Below, piece by piece: positions 8,078 through 17,177 of a stretch of 64,000 nucleotides of DNA. Below the pieces are notes generated by a model that worked only from the letters and a program-made list of their open reading frames with translations, was not told the DNA's origin and made no database searches. This stretch comes from Acidobacterium capsulatum ATCC 51196 (GTDB lineage: Bacteria; Acidobacteriota; Terriglobia; Terriglobales; Acidobacteriaceae), in NCBI RefSeq assembly GCF_000022565.1, contig NC_012483.1:3844001-3908000 (forward strand). The letters run 5' to 3'. The position numbers and the translations under genes are program-made. The stretch's first letter is position 1; the number at the start of each line of letters is the position of its first letter.

Positions 8078-9138
8078 CATTTCTTCTGTCCTGCGATTGC
8101 CATCGTATTTTCGTGGTCGAAGAGTGGCATAGACGGATACCTGGGGAGGGCGCGATTCATCATCTTTATAAACGCTTCCCAGTCGTCGTTTACCTTCATG
8201 AGCGTAATTACTGAGGCCAGATGGGCGCGAAGTGAAGGATCGCCAACATCCTCCGTTAGACGCTGAAATAGCTTGTGCTTACGACGTCCTCTTTCGTTTT
8301 TGGGGTTAACCTCTTCTAGTCTCTGCCTCACTCCTGGGGCAAGCCGGTCATAAACAAGGTCGAGCGTCAATTTACCAACCAAAGGAGTTTTCCTCACTAC
8401 GTCTTCCTTAAAGGGCCATTTTCGAAGGCGGAAGAGTTCTCGATAGAACTCATCGGGAAAGGTCTTCACCCACTTTCTAAACTCCGAAGCAATGAACTTC
8501 TCCAAAACCTCTTGGAGCGCATCTCTCGTCCGCGAGTATTGATATCCGGTCGCCTCATCTACTAATGCGATGATCCCTGTATGGGCGAGTCCGCGCATCA
8601 AAATTTCAGCACGCGCTGCTATGGGAATCTGCCCTGCCGTCAAGACGCCAGCTTCTCTTGCCTTGAGCCATACGTCGCAAACCTGGGGAAGGTCCGTTGC
8701 ATCAAGTCCGTGTGATGGGATTGTCTCGTTGCCGATGCGGTAAACAATGGGGTTTTCGCCCGCCAGAGCTAGCTCTTTCGAAATAAAAGGTCTAAGGTTT
8801 TTTGCCATGAGGAAAAACGGCAATTGCCCACCACCCCATTCAGCTTGACGCTTCCAGTCTTTGCCGCCTCGCCCACGTCCAAGCACTCGCCCGACACCAC
8901 GCTGCGATAGGACCCGACGCCCGTCAGCCAAAACCGCGCACGGAATCACCAGATCTCCGATATGCAATTCCCCGACGTGCGTGGCTTGTGGGGGGTTCTT
9001 CGGTCTTCCTCCGCCGCGCTTTTCACGTTTTGCCTGAATCTCCGCGTAATACTCGGGACCGCGCTCAGCGGTTTTTTTACCGCCCCGCTTCCCAAGCTCG
9101 GCCGCCGCGAGTGAGAAGGTTTTCTCGTTGTCATCCAT
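8077..9138 (-). CDS. P63C-domain protein with KGG-like N-terminus
   Basis: 353 residues. The C-terminal half contains the P63C signature (KTFPDEFYRELFRLRKWP, residues ~235-252; LTLDLVYDRLAPGVRQRLEE; RRKHKLFQRLTEDVGDP; ALPRYPSMPLF), a domain known from phage and plasmid proteins of unknown activity. The first 50 residues are Lys/Gly/Arg-rich (ELGKRGGKKTAERG, KREKRGGGRPK) and resemble the KGG repeat of stress proteins, suggesting nucleic-acid contact. No membrane segment. No other phage genes are adjacent, so it looks like an isolated acquired gene. Function unknown. Confidence 0.85.
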   Translation of the reverse strand: MDDNEKTFSLAAAELGKRGGKKTAERGPEYYAEIQAKREKRGGGRPKNPPQATHVGELHIGDLVIPCAVLADGRRVLSQRGVGRVLGRGRGGKDWKRQAEWGGGQLPFFLMAKNLRPFISKELALAGENPIVYRIGNETIPSHGLDATDLPQVCDVWLKAREAGVLTAGQIPIAARAEILMRGLAHTGIIALVDEATGYQYSRTRDALQEVLEKFIASEFRKWVKTFPDEFYRELFRLRKWPFKEDVVRKTPLVGKLTLDLVYDRLAPGVRQRLEEVNPKNERGRRKHKLFQRLTEDVGDPSLRAHLASVITLMKVNDDWEAFIKMMNRALPRYPSMPLFDHENTMAIAGQKK

Positions 9139-9257
9139 GCCCAGAAGATACTACATGCGCCTCTAGTTTTCATGATTATTTTATTTTTTCGTTGAAAACA
9201 GCAAGCGAGGTCTGTAGGATGGTTCCCAGAAATGAAGAACCCCGACCATCGCGCTAA

Positions 9258-9290
9258 AGCCCCATACTTCGCTCTGCGAAGTATGGGGCT
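9258..9290. repeat. Perfect 15-bp hairpin
   Basis: AGCCCCATACTTCGC (9258-9272) and its exact complement (9276-9290) flank a 3-nt centre. No T-run follows on either strand. It lies between the P63C gene and rimP in a gene-free stretch. Confidence 0.7.
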
Positions 9291-9325
9291 ACCCGGCGAG
9301 TCAGTCGTAGGGCAGGCAGGTAAAT

Positions 9326-9351
9326 CCCGGGTCCGAACGGACGGACCCGGG
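9326..9351. repeat. Hairpin of the CGGACnnGGGGCACCC family
   Basis: Perfect 10-bp stem CCCGGGTCCG (9326-9335) / CGGACCCGGG (9342-9351), followed by GGCACCC. A degenerate relative (CGGACCAGGGGCACCC) occurs at 9597-9612, and two more at 20832-20917. Confidence 0.6.
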
Positions 9352-9428
9352 GCACCCGGTAAGCACGAGGCACACGCGGGGGGAGTTTTTGTGGGGGCTG
9401 AAGTCCTTTTTCTTTTTGTGGTCGTGAT

Positions 9429-9448
9429 GGCATGGCTGAAGCCATGCC
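9429..9448. repeat. Hairpin GGCATGGC-TGAA-GCCATGCC
   Basis: Perfect 8-bp stem with a TGAA loop in the same gene-free stretch; no T-run follows. Confidence 0.55.
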
Positions 9449-9665
9449 CTAATACGGGGCTTCGGGGGATTGGGTGCATGGCCCGGACGTGGTGGACGGG
9501 GAGTATCCGGGGCGTTCAGATTGTTTCGCCAGCGGAGGCAGTGCTGAACAGCATTCGGGTTGCGCGTCTTTGAGGGAATCCCCGGGGCCGAGCGAACGGA
9601 CCAGGGGCACCCGAGCGAGCGAGGGGTTGAGTATTATCCCGAAGGGACGGACCCCGCCAGCCGGG

Positions 9666-9840
9666 CTACTCTTCGCGGAGTGCCTGCATGGGTTGGACAC
9701 CGGCGGCACGACGGGCCGGGATGGCCGCGGCGAGGGCGACCATGAGCGCGGTGACGCCCAGGGCTCCGGCCAGCGTGTTGGGATCGTAGGTTGTGACAGG
9801 TGTTCGGAGCAAAAGGGCGGCACTGGCCGGAATTTTATGC
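9666..9840 (-). pseudogene. Remnant of FtsX/MacB-type ABC permease C-terminus
   Basis: The frame ending at TAG 9666-9668 (minus) encodes a tail with YDPNTLAGALGVTALMVA, AAIPARRAAGVQPMQALREE. The last transmembrane helix followed by IPARRAxxVxPMxALR is the characteristic end of FtsX-like permeases, including the duplicated permeases common in acidobacteria. Only about 55 codons of similarity remain; the rest of an ~800-residue gene is absent and the upstream sequence is unrelated hairpin DNA. It is a 3' relic left by deletion or rearrangement. Confidence 0.7.
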
Positions 9841-9944
9841 ATCCTATAAATTGAGCCTTTGAAAGTTTCCGCATAGAGCGGTAACCTGTAAGTGCGGACA
9901 AACGCATCCGGCGCGCGGCAGGGTTTCCAGGCGCGCGGAGGCGC

Positions 9945-9970
9945 AGTGGGCGAAAGCCCACTTTTTATTT
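9945..9970 (+). promoter_or_regulatory. Leader hairpin with T-run upstream of rimP
   Basis: AGTGGGC-GAAA-GCCCACT (9945-9962) followed by TTTTATTT lies 12 bp before the rimP ATG. It has the form of an intrinsic terminator placed in a leader, so attenuation of the rimP-nusA-infB operon, possibly by NusA, is plausible. A second pairing TCCGCA/TGCGGA (9868-9873/9893-9898) lies upstream in the same leader. Confidence 0.6.
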
Positions 9971-9981
9971 GCGGCAAAGAT

Positions 9982-10587
9982 ATGGCATTTGATCTGGACA
10001 CAATTCGCTCGGCGGCGCAGCGCGTCGCGTCTTCGCACGGCCTGGACGTGGTGGACGTGGAGTATCAGGGCGGCGCAAAGCACCGCATGCTGCGCATCTT
10101 CATTGAGAAGAACGCCGAAGAGCGCGCAAAACTGGCTGCACAGAGTTCCGGGCGCGTCGAGACGATTGAAGTGCACGAAGAGATGCCGCGCGAGGGCATG
10201 AATCCGGAGCACTTCTCGGGCGTGACGCATGAGGATTGCTCGGCGTTCAGCACGGATTTTGGCACGCTGCTCGATGTGGAAGAGCTGATGCCGGGGGCGT
10301 CGGAGTATACGCTGGAAGTTTCCTCGCCGGGGCTCGACCGCAAGCTGCAGAGCCGCGCCGATTATGAGCGCTTTGCCGGCAGCCTGGTGAAGCTGAGCAC
10401 CTTTGAGCCGGTGAATGGCAATCGTCACTGGCAGGGCCGGATGGCGGGACTCGACGGCGACACGCTGCGGCTCGACCTGACGGCAATGAAGCAGAAGGGC
10501 AAGGGCAAAGAGAAGAAGTCCGCTGCCGAGACAGTGGAGATTGCGCTGGGCAATGTCGAGAAGGCGCAACTGATTCCAGAGATTTAA
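9982..10587 (+). CDS. rimP: Ribosome maturation factor RimP
   Basis: 201 residues from ATG 9982; the frame is open from 9892, but those codons overlap the leader hairpin. RimP features: the N-terminal domain HGLDVVDVEYQGGAKHRMLRIFIEK, DCSAFSTDFGTLLDVEE and the SPGLDRKL motif at about residues 114-121. An insertion of about 35 residues (KNAEERAKL...EHFSGVTHE) separates the first strands from the DCSAFS segment, making it longer than the ~150-residue enterobacterial protein. RimP assists 30S subunit maturation. It heads the conserved rimP-nusA-infB order. Confidence 0.95.
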   Translation: MAFDLDTIRSAAQRVASSHGLDVVDVEYQGGAKHRMLRIFIEKNAEERAKLAAQSSGRVETIEVHEEMPREGMNPEHFSGVTHEDCSAFSTDFGTLLDVEELMPGASEYTLEVSSPGLDRKLQSRADYERFAGSLVKLSTFEPVNGNRHWQGRMAGLDGDTLRLDLTAMKQKGKGKEKKSAAETVEIALGNVEKAQLIPEI

Positions 10588-10685
10588 GGGCAGGTCACTC
10601 CGGTCTGGCGGATGCCGGCGCGCGTGCGTCGCATCACAGACAGCGATGCGGCCCATTTTTTAGAAGGATTGAATCGAGAGAACTT

Positions 10686-12332
10686 ATGGCAAGTGTTCTT
10701 TACCAAAGCATCGAAGCGCTGAGCCGGGACAAGGGCATTGATCCCGAAGTGGTGGTAGGCGCGGTCGAAGATGCGATCGCGCTGGCGACACGCAAGTATT
10801 ACAAGACGCAGGAAAACATGCGCGCCGAGCTGGACCGCGAGACGGGCGAGATTCGCGCGTACATCTATAAGGCTGTGGTGGAGACGCCGGAGCTGATTGA
10901 AGATCCGCTGAACCAGATCACGCTCGAAGAGGCGCGGCAGCTTGCGCCGGGCGTGGAAGTGGGCGGCGAGATTCGCTTCTACAAGCCGACCGACGTGCTG
11001 GGCCGCATTGCGGCGCAGATGGCCAAGCAGGTGATCTTTCAAAAGGTGCGCGAGGCCGAGCGCGACACGGTGTTTAACGAGTATGCCCATCGCGTGGGCG
11101 AGGTGCTGACGGCGACGGTCAAGCGGGTCGAGATGCAGGACGTGATCTTTGACCTGGGCAAGGCCGAGGCCCGCATGCCGAAGCGCGAACAGTCGCGGCT
11201 GGAGCAGTTCTCAGTGGGCGAGCGCGTGCGCGTGGTGCTGCTGCGCGTGGATCGCGCGGCGAAGGGTCCGCAGGTGATTGTGTCCCGTGCGGCTCCGGAG
11301 CTGGTGACGAGCCTGTTTCAGGGCGAGGTGCCGGAGATTTACGACAACACGGTGACGATTCGCGCCATTGCCCGCGAGGCGGGCGAGCGCACCAAGATTG
11401 CCGTGATGTCGCGCGACAAGGACGTGGACCCGGTGGGCGCGTGCGTGGGCATGAAGGGCATGCGCGTGCAGTCGATCATTCGCGAGCTGCGCGGCGAGAA
11501 GATCGACATCATCGAGTTCAGCGAAGAGGTGACTACCTTTGCCGAGCGCGCACTGCAGCCGGCCAAGGTGAGCCGCGTGAGCATTGCCGATCTCTCAGAA
11601 AAGCACCTGGAAGTGATCGTGGACGACACGCAGTTGTCGCTGGCGATCGGCAAGAAGGGACAGAATGTGCGCCTTGCGGCCAAGCTGCTGGGCTGGAAGA
11701 TCGACATCAAGAGCGAGGAAGAGAAGCGCCAGGAAGTCGAGCAGCAGATGGGCGGCTTCGCGCAGGGCGGTACGGCCACGGCGATTGAAGAAGTGAAGGA
11801 GCTGGGCGAGTCGATCATCCAGAAGCTGGTCGCGGCCGGCATTACGACGGTCGAGTCGCTGGCCGACATGACGCCGGAGCAGCTCGAAGAGATTCCGGGC
11901 ATCGGCGAAAAGACGCTCGAGAAGATCAGCACTGCGGTGCGTCACTACTTTGGCCAGTACGAGCCGGGCGAGGAACGCCCCGCGGTTCCGGAAGCCGAGC
12001 AGGCGAAGCTGGAACAGGCCGAAGCGATTGCGGATGCGCAGGCAGCCGAGGAAATCGATGCTCTGGAGCAGGACCTGACGCAGGCCGGCGAAGAGCTGCC
12101 GCACTCCGATGGCGAGGAGGATGGCTCCGGGCCCGTGCATGATGAGTTGGCCGCCGAGGAGATCTCTGAGCTGACCGAGAGCGGGGAAGCGCTGGAGACC
12201 GAGGGCGCCGAGTCCATGGTTCCCGGGCGCGAAGACACGAGCGAGCGGCTGGCGGAGCATGCCTCCGCGGTAGATGAAGGAACAGGCGTGGAGAGCGCCG
12301 AAACGAACCCGGACGGGGACAAAGGTGCGTAA
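10686..12332 (+). CDS. nusA: Transcription termination/antitermination factor NusA
   Basis: 548 residues. The N-terminal RNA polymerase-binding domain (MASVLYQSIEALSRDKGIDPEVVV) is followed by an S1 domain (about 135-200, RVGEVLTATVKRVEMQDVIFDLGKAEA split here in evidence), two KH domains (GACVGMKGMRVQSIIRELRG and LAIGKKGQNVRLAAKLLGW) and a helix-hairpin-helix region (AAGITTVESLADMTPEQL). The last ~115 residues are an acidic Glu/Ala-rich tail not found in E. coli. It modulates pausing, termination and antitermination. Spacing to rimP is 98 bp and to infB 157 bp. Confidence 0.97.
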   Translation: MASVLYQSIEALSRDKGIDPEVVVGAVEDAIALATRKYYKTQENMRAELDRETGEIRAYIYKAVVETPELIEDPLNQITLEEARQLAPGVEVGGEIRFYKPTDVLGRIAAQMAKQVIFQKVREAERDTVFNEYAHRVGEVLTATVKRVEMQDVIFDLGKAEARMPKREQSRLEQFSVGERVRVVLLRVDRAAKGPQVIVSRAAPELVTSLFQGEVPEIYDNTVTIRAIAREAGERTKIAVMSRDKDVDPVGACVGMKGMRVQSIIRELRGEKIDIIEFSEEVTTFAERALQPAKVSRVSIADLSEKHLEVIVDDTQLSLAIGKKGQNVRLAAKLLGWKIDIKSEEEKRQEVEQQMGGFAQGGTATAIEEVKELGESIIQKLVAAGITTVESLADMTPEQLEEIPGIGEKTLEKISTAVRHYFGQYEPGEERPAVPEAEQAKLEQAEAIADAQAAEEIDALEQDLTQAGEELPHSDGEEDGSGPVHDELAAEEISELTESGEALETEGAESMVPGREDTSERLAEHASAVDEGTGVESAETNPDGDKGA

Positions 12333-12489
12333 TGCGCCTGCGTCTTCGTTCACGAAGTAACAGTATCCCGGAGATGAGTGCGCGTATGAGTGCGAATCGG
12401 GGGATAATAGAAAAAGACGATCCCGCGTCTGCGAGGCCATTTATGACGTTGTGAATGCGCGGGTGAACCGGCAGAAGATATAGGGGCGG

Positions 12490-15400
12490 ATGAGTAAAGT
12501 TCGAATCAACGATTTAGCGCGGGAACTGGAAGTCAAAAGCAAAGCGATCCTCGATGCATTGGCCGATTGCGGCGTTACCGAGAAGAAGACCCACTCCAGT
12601 TCTCTTGAGGCGGATGAGGCAGTGCGCGTGCGTGCACACTTTGCGCGCGGCAGCCGCGGTGCGGGCCAGGGTGGCTCGCGCCAGCAGAATGAGCCGAAGC
12701 CCAAGATTGACTGGTCTCGTGTCTCCAAGCCTGGAGACGTGTTGAAAGCCATTCAGGAGCGGAACGAGCAGGAGACCGTTGCGGCGGCCCGTCCGGCGGC
12801 AGTGCCGGTTGCGCCCAAGGCTCCCGTGAGCGCGCCTCCGGCGGCTCGTCCTTCCGCGCCGCGTCCGGCCGTGACGGCGGCTCCGCCGCCCGTGGCGGCC
12901 CGGCCCGCAGGGGTGCAGCCCGGTTCGCAGCCGGCGGTCTCGGTCCAGCATGGTGCCGAAGCACAAAAGCCTGCTCCACGCCGCATTGTTCCTCAGCCCC
13001 GTCAGCCTTCGGCCGTGGTGGCCCCGCCGCCCGCGGCCACTCCCGCGATTGCGGCTCGTCCTCCGGCAGCGCCGGTGGCCGTCAAGCCGCCCGTGACGAC
13101 GGCTCCCATTGCACAGCAGGAAAAGCCCGCTGCCCCGGCAGCGCAGGAAGTGAAGTCAGCATTGGCCACTGGCCCATCGGTCCCCGTTGCGGTGAGCCCC
13201 TCGGTGGTTGTGGCCGCAGCGCCGCCCCCCGCGACAGCATTCCAGGCGCCGGCGGCTCCTGCAGCGCCTGCCGCCAGCCAGAGTGCGCCTCAGGAAGCCA
13301 AAACTCCTGCGGCAGAAGCGCCCCCGGTTGCTCCGGAAAAGCCAGCAGTTCCGGCTCCTCCGCAGCGCCGTGTCATTATGCCGCAGACCGGGCCACGCCC
13401 GGTGTACACGGCTCCTCCGCCCTCGGCTTCGCCGGTGACGCCGCGGCCCTCGGGTGGCGGAATTCAGCGCGGCAAACCCATTTTTGATCGCCGGCCCACG
13501 GGGAATTCTCCGGGCGGACCAGGTGGACCTGGTGGCGGATATGGCCAGCGGCCCTCCGGTCCCGGAGGACGCCGCCCCATGCATCCGACGCGCAACCAGC
13601 CGGGCGGTGGACCGCCGGGCGGTCGTCCGGGCTTCAACAATGGTCCGCGTCCGGGATTCGGGCAGCGGCCAGGTGGATTTGGGCAGCGCCCCGGAATGGG
13701 CGCGCCGGGACTGGTGCCGCCTCCGGGCGATACGCCGGGCCGTCCGCAGCGTCCGGGCGCAGGCCAGAAGCGCGGTGGCCGCAGCAATCAGTATCCGAAG
13801 AGCAAAGAAGGTCCGATGAAGGGCTTTGCGCCGCCGTCGCGGTTTGGCGGCGCGCAGATTCCGACCGAGCCGTTGCCGATCACGCGCACCATCACCGTGA
13901 CCGAAGGCATCAGCGTGAAGGATCTGGCCGAAAAGCTGGGCGTTCGCGGCAAGGATCTGATCGCCACGCTGCTGATGCGCGGCGTGTTTGTGACCGTGAA
14001 TCAGTCGCTCGACGGCGAGCTGGTGAAGGACGTGGCGCGGCAGTTTGGCGCGGATACGACGGTTATCAGCTTTGAAGACCAGATGGCCAACGAGGCCTTT
14101 GAGAATCTGCTGTCGCAGGAAAATCCGGACGAGCTGGAACTGTCGCGGCCGCCGGTGGTGACTGTGATGGGCCACGTGGACCACGGCAAGACCTCGCTGC
14201 TGGACGCGATCCGCGAAACGGATGTGGCCGGGGGCGAAGCCGGAGGCATCACCCAGCACATCGGTGCCTACAAGGTGCGCATCAACAAGGAAGACTCGCC
14301 GGCCTTCGGGCGCGAGATCGTCTTCCTGGATACGCCGGGCCATGAAGCCTTTACCCGCATGCGTGCGCGCGGCGCCAAGGTGACCGACATTGTCGTGATT
14401 GTGGTGGCCGCCGATGACGGCGTGATGCCGCAGACGCTCGAAGCCGTGGATCACGCCAAGGCCGCCAACGTGCCGATCATTGTGGCCGTGAACAAGATCG
14501 ACAAGCCGGAAGCGCAGCCGGACCGCGTGAAGAAGCAGCTTGGCGATCGCGGACTGGTGCCCGAAGACTGGGGCGGCAGCACGGTGTTTGTGGATGTTTC
14601 GGCCAAGAAGCGCCAGAATCTCGACCTGCTGCTCGAAATGATCTGCCTGGTGGCGGATCTGGGCAACCTGAAGGCGACTCCGGGCCGCTCGGCCGTAGGC
14701 ACGGTCATTGAAGCCAAGCTTGATCGCGGGCGCGGTGCGGTGGCCTCGGTGCTGGTGCAGAATGGTACGCTCCGGGCGCAGGACAGCTTCATTGTGGGCA
14801 ATACCTTCGGCAAGATTCGCGCCATGTTTGACGACCGCGGACGCGCGATTGAAGAGGCTGGTCCTTCGACTCCGGTCGAAATTCTGGGCCTCGAAAATAT
14901 GCCGGATGCGGGCGACACCTTCCTGGTGGTGGCCGATCGCGACAAGGCCAAGGGCATTGCGCAGTATCGCCAGATGAAGGAGCGCGAAGTGCAGTTGGCG
15001 AAGTCTTCGCGCGTCTCGCTGGAGGGCCTGGCCGAGCAGATCAAGCAGGCCGGCATGAAGGAACTGCCGCTGATCCTGAAGGGCGACGTGACGGGCTCGG
15101 TCGAAGTGCTGGCCGACTCGCTGCAGAAGATGTCCACCGAAAAGGTGCGCATCAAGGTGATTCACTCGGGCGTGGGCGCGATTACCGAGAGCGACGTGCT
15201 GCTGGCGTCGGCCTCGAATGCGATCATCATCGGCTTCAATGTGAAGCCGGATCGCAAGTCCGCCGATCTGGCCGAGCAGGAGAATGTGGAGATTCGCCTG
15301 CACACGATCATCTACGAGCTGCAGGAAGAGATCACCAAGGCGATGCTGGGGCTGCTTGATCCTGTCTTCAAGGAGAGCTACCTGGGCCGCGCCGAAGTGC

Positions 15401-15675
15401 TCAACGTCTTCAAGATTCCGAAGATCGGCACCATCGCCGGCTGCCGCGTGCTCGATGGCGTGCTGCGGCGCGACTCCGAGATTCGGCTGATGCGCGGCGG
15501 GGAGCAGGTCTTCAAGGGCAAGCTCACCTCGCTCAAGCGCTTCAAGGATGACGCGAAGGAAGTCACCAACGGCATGGAGTGCGGCGTGGGCCTGAATACA
15601 TCAGACATTCAGGTGGGCGACACGGTGGAGGCGTTCACCATGGAACGCGTCGCCGCGGAGCTGACCGCGCAGTAA
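12490..15675 (+). CDS. infB: Translation initiation factor IF-2
   Basis: 1061 residues, long for the family because of a Pro/Ala-rich then Gly/Pro/Arg-rich linker (about residues 85-445). The N-terminus ([20 protein letters not shown]) is an IF2N domain, with a second one at about 460-510. The GTPase core has G1 GHVDHGKT (561-568), DTPGHEAF and NKID. The C-terminal domains that bind initiator tRNA follow ([19 protein letters not shown]). It positions fMet-tRNA on the 30S subunit. ATG 12490 has GGGGCGG upstream. The operon ends at a strong terminator 22 bp after the stop. Confidence 0.97.
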   Translation: MSKVRINDLARELEVKSKAILDALADCGVTEKKTHSSSLEADEAVRVRAHFARGSRGAGQGGSRQQNEPKPKIDWSRVSKPGDVLKAIQERNEQETVAAARPAAVPVAPKAPVSAPPAARPSAPRPAVTAAPPPVAARPAGVQPGSQPAVSVQHGAEAQKPAPRRIVPQPRQPSAVVAPPPAATPAIAARPPAAPVAVKPPVTTAPIAQQEKPAAPAAQEVKSALATGPSVPVAVSPSVVVAAAPPPATAFQAPAAPAAPAASQSAPQEAKTPAAEAPPVAPEKPAVPAPPQRRVIMPQTGPRPVYTAPPPSASPVTPRPSGGGIQRGKPIFDRRPTGNSPGGPGGPGGGYGQRPSGPGGRRPMHPTRNQPGGGPPGGRPGFNNGPRPGFGQRPGGFGQRPGMGAPGLVPPPGDTPGRPQRPGAGQKRGGRSNQYPKSKEGPMKGFAPPSRFGGAQIPTEPLPITRTITVTEGISVKDLAEKLGVRGKDLIATLLMRGVFVTVNQSLDGELVKDVARQFGADTTVISFEDQMANEAFENLLSQENPDELELSRPPVVTVMGHVDHGKTSLLDAIRETDVAGGEAGGITQHIGAYKVRINKEDSPAFGREIVFLDTPGHEAFTRMRARGAKVTDIVVIVVAADDGVMPQTLEAVDHAKAANVPIIVAVNKIDKPEAQPDRVKKQLGDRGLVPEDWGGSTVFVDVSAKKRQNLDLLLEMICLVADLGNLKATPGRSAVGTVIEAKLDRGRGAVASVLVQNGTLRAQDSFIVGNTFGKIRAMFDDRGRAIEEAGPSTPVEILGLENMPDAGDTFLVVADRDKAKGIAQYRQMKEREVQLAKSSRVSLEGLAEQIKQAGMKELPLILKGDVTGSVEVLADSLQKMSTEKVRIKVIHSGVGAITESDVLLASASNAIIIGFNVKPDRKSADLAEQENVEIRLHTIIYELQEEITKAMLGLLDPVFKESYLGRAEVLNVFKIPKIGTIAGCRVLDGVLRRDSEIRLMRGGEQVFKGKLTSLKRFKDDAKEVTNGMECGVGLNTSDIQVGDTVEAFTMERVAAELTAQ

Positions 15676-15696
15676 TGCACGCAACCGGAACACAGC

Positions 15697-15727
15697 AAAA
15701 GCCCCGGCGATGAGCCGGGGCTTTTTG
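15697..15727 (+). terminator. Intrinsic terminator of rimP-nusA-infB
   Basis: AAAAGCCCCGGC (15697-15708) and GCCGGGGCTTTT (15714-15725) flank a GATGA loop and run into T residues. The A-run upstream makes it able to work in both directions. Confidence 0.9.
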
Positions 15728-15761
15728 TATGTTGAGCGAGGACCGAGCCTTCAGCCTGCGG

Positions 15762-15983
15762 TTATTCCTGCTGGAATGATTCGGAGACCTCGCGGCTGAA
15801 GAAGAGCAGAGCATTGAGAACGATCAACACGCCCAGGGCGAGGCCGATGCAGAAGTGGTCGAGCGTATCGCCCTGTTGAGCCAGCCCAAACGGCAACCAA
15901 TGCGACGGGAAAAGGGCTACGCACAGGGCCAGCGCGGAGAGAAGTACGCCGACGCGGACAGGGAAGAGGGCGTTGCGTTGCAT
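15762..15983 (-). CDS. Small two-helix membrane protein
   Basis: 73 residues from ATG 15983 (MQRNALFPVRVGVLLSALAL). Two hydrophobic segments are visible, at about residues 8-26 and 44-63, joined by a polar loop containing QQGDTLDH, with a charged C-terminus (SREVSESFQQE). No family was recognised. The frame runs upstream to 16133, but that part overlaps ispH and is not hydrophobic. It is divergent from ispH and convergent with infB beyond the terminator. Existence is moderately supported by the membrane pattern and gene packing. Confidence 0.55.
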   Translation of the reverse strand: MQRNALFPVRVGVLLSALALCVALFPSHWLPFGLAQQGDTLDHFCIGLALGVLIVLNALLFFSREVSESFQQE

Positions 15984-16106
15984 GAGCCGCAGCTTAGCAC
16001 TGAAAGATAGGATACGGTCAGGAAAAGCGCGAGACGCAGGCAACCTTTCGGGTTCCGGAGTGAGCAGGATTTGCCCGAAAGATGCTGCAAAGGGGTGACT
16101 GCACGA

Positions 16107-16112
16107 TATACT
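16107..16112 (+). promoter_or_regulatory. -10 element just upstream of ispH GTG
   Basis: TATACT lies 7 bp before the GTG start at 16120, so a transcript from it would begin at or next to the start codon and be leaderless. There is no Shine-Dalgarno sequence in the intervening bases. No convincing -35 box is seen. Confidence 0.4.
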
Positions 16113-16119
16113 TATAGCT

Positions 16120-17136
16120 GTGACGACTATCACCGATCAGCCCACTCCCGCCCACGTTTCTGCCCCTGATGGCGAGCGTAAAGTCCTCCTTCTGAAGCCG
16201 CGCGGATTCTGCGCCGGCGTGGTGCGCGCCGTGGATATTGTGCGCATTGCGCTCGAGACCTTTGGCGCGCCGATCTATGTGCGCAAGGAGATCGTGCACA
16301 ATCGCTTCGTGGTGAACGAGCTGGCCGAGAAGGGCGCGATCTTTGTCGAGGACATCGATCAGGTGCCCGAGGGCAGCCGCGTGATTTACAGCGCGCACGG
16401 CGTTTCGCCGGCGGTGCGGCAGCAGTCCAAGGACCGCAACCTGCGGGTGATCGATGCGACGTGCCCGCTGGTGACCAAGGTGCATGTGGAGGCGGTGAAG
16501 TTTGCCCGCCAGGGCTATTCGCTGGTGCTGATTGGGCACCGCGACCATGAGGAGATCGAGGGCACGCTGGGCGAGGCTCCGGACGTGACGACGGTGGTTT
16601 CGAGCGCGGCCGAAGTGGCGGCGCTCGAGGTTCCCGACCCGAACCGCGTGGCCTACCTGACGCAGACGACACTCTCGCTCGATGAAGCGCGGGACATGAT
16701 CGAGGCGCTCAAGAAGAAGTTCCCCAATATTGTGGGGCCGCACTCGCAGGACATCTGCTACGCGACGGAGAACCGCCAGGTAGCGGTGAAGAACGTGGCG
16801 CATCAGGCGGACCTGGTGCTGGTGGTGGGCTCGAACAACAGTTCGAACTCGAACCGGCTGGTGGAGGTTTCGCGGAACCTCGGCACCAAGGGCTACCTGA
16901 TCGACAACTCGAAGGCGATTCGCCCGGAGTGGCTGGAAGGCGTGGCCACGGTGGCGGTGACGGCTGGCGCCTCCGCGCCCGAAGTGCTGGTTGAGGATGT
17001 GGTGAAGTACCTGGGCTCCAAGGGCTTTGGCTCGGTCGAAGAAGTGGAAGTGATGCCGGAGAATGTGCGCTTCGGGCTGCCGCCTGAGATTGTGCAGGCG
17101 ATTCAGGCCGCGCCGTCTTCTCCTGTGTCCGCTTAA
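16120..17136 (+). CDS. ispH: 4-hydroxy-3-methylbut-2-enyl diphosphate reductase
   Basis: 338 residues from GTG 16120. The three cysteines that hold the iron-sulfur cluster of IspH are visible: Cys31 in RGFCAGV, Cys115 in DATCPLV and Cys213 in DICYATENRQ. It carries out the last step of the MEP pathway, giving IPP and DMAPP. It is followed after 41 bp by squalene-hopene cyclase, so isoprenoid precursor supply and hopanoid synthesis are probably co-transcribed. A TATACT box next to the GTG suggests a leaderless transcript. Confidence 0.97.
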   Translation: MTTITDQPTPAHVSAPDGERKVLLLKPRGFCAGVVRAVDIVRIALETFGAPIYVRKEIVHNRFVVNELAEKGAIFVEDIDQVPEGSRVIYSAHGVSPAVRQQSKDRNLRVIDATCPLVTKVHVEAVKFARQGYSLVLIGHRDHEEIEGTLGEAPDVTTVVSSAAEVAALEVPDPNRVAYLTQTTLSLDEARDMIEALKKKFPNIVGPHSQDICYATENRQVAVKNVAHQADLVLVVGSNNSSNSNRLVEVSRNLGTKGYLIDNSKAIRPEWLEGVATVAVTAGASAPEVLVEDVVKYLGSKGFGSVEEVEVMPENVRFGLPPEIVQAIQAAPSSPVSA

Positions 17137-17177
17137 ACGTTGTTCACCAGAAATCGACGGGAAAGCAACGAGTTCGC

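Noticed and set aside
13156-15303. 715-codon open frame on the minus strand inside infB
   Set aside because: It is the complement of a high-GC coding frame; it is His/Arg-rich, has no domain and lies wholly within a well-supported gene. Similar antisense frames at 31248-32891, 35081-36583, 37793-39610, 52594-54321 and 56834-58294 were rejected for the same reason.
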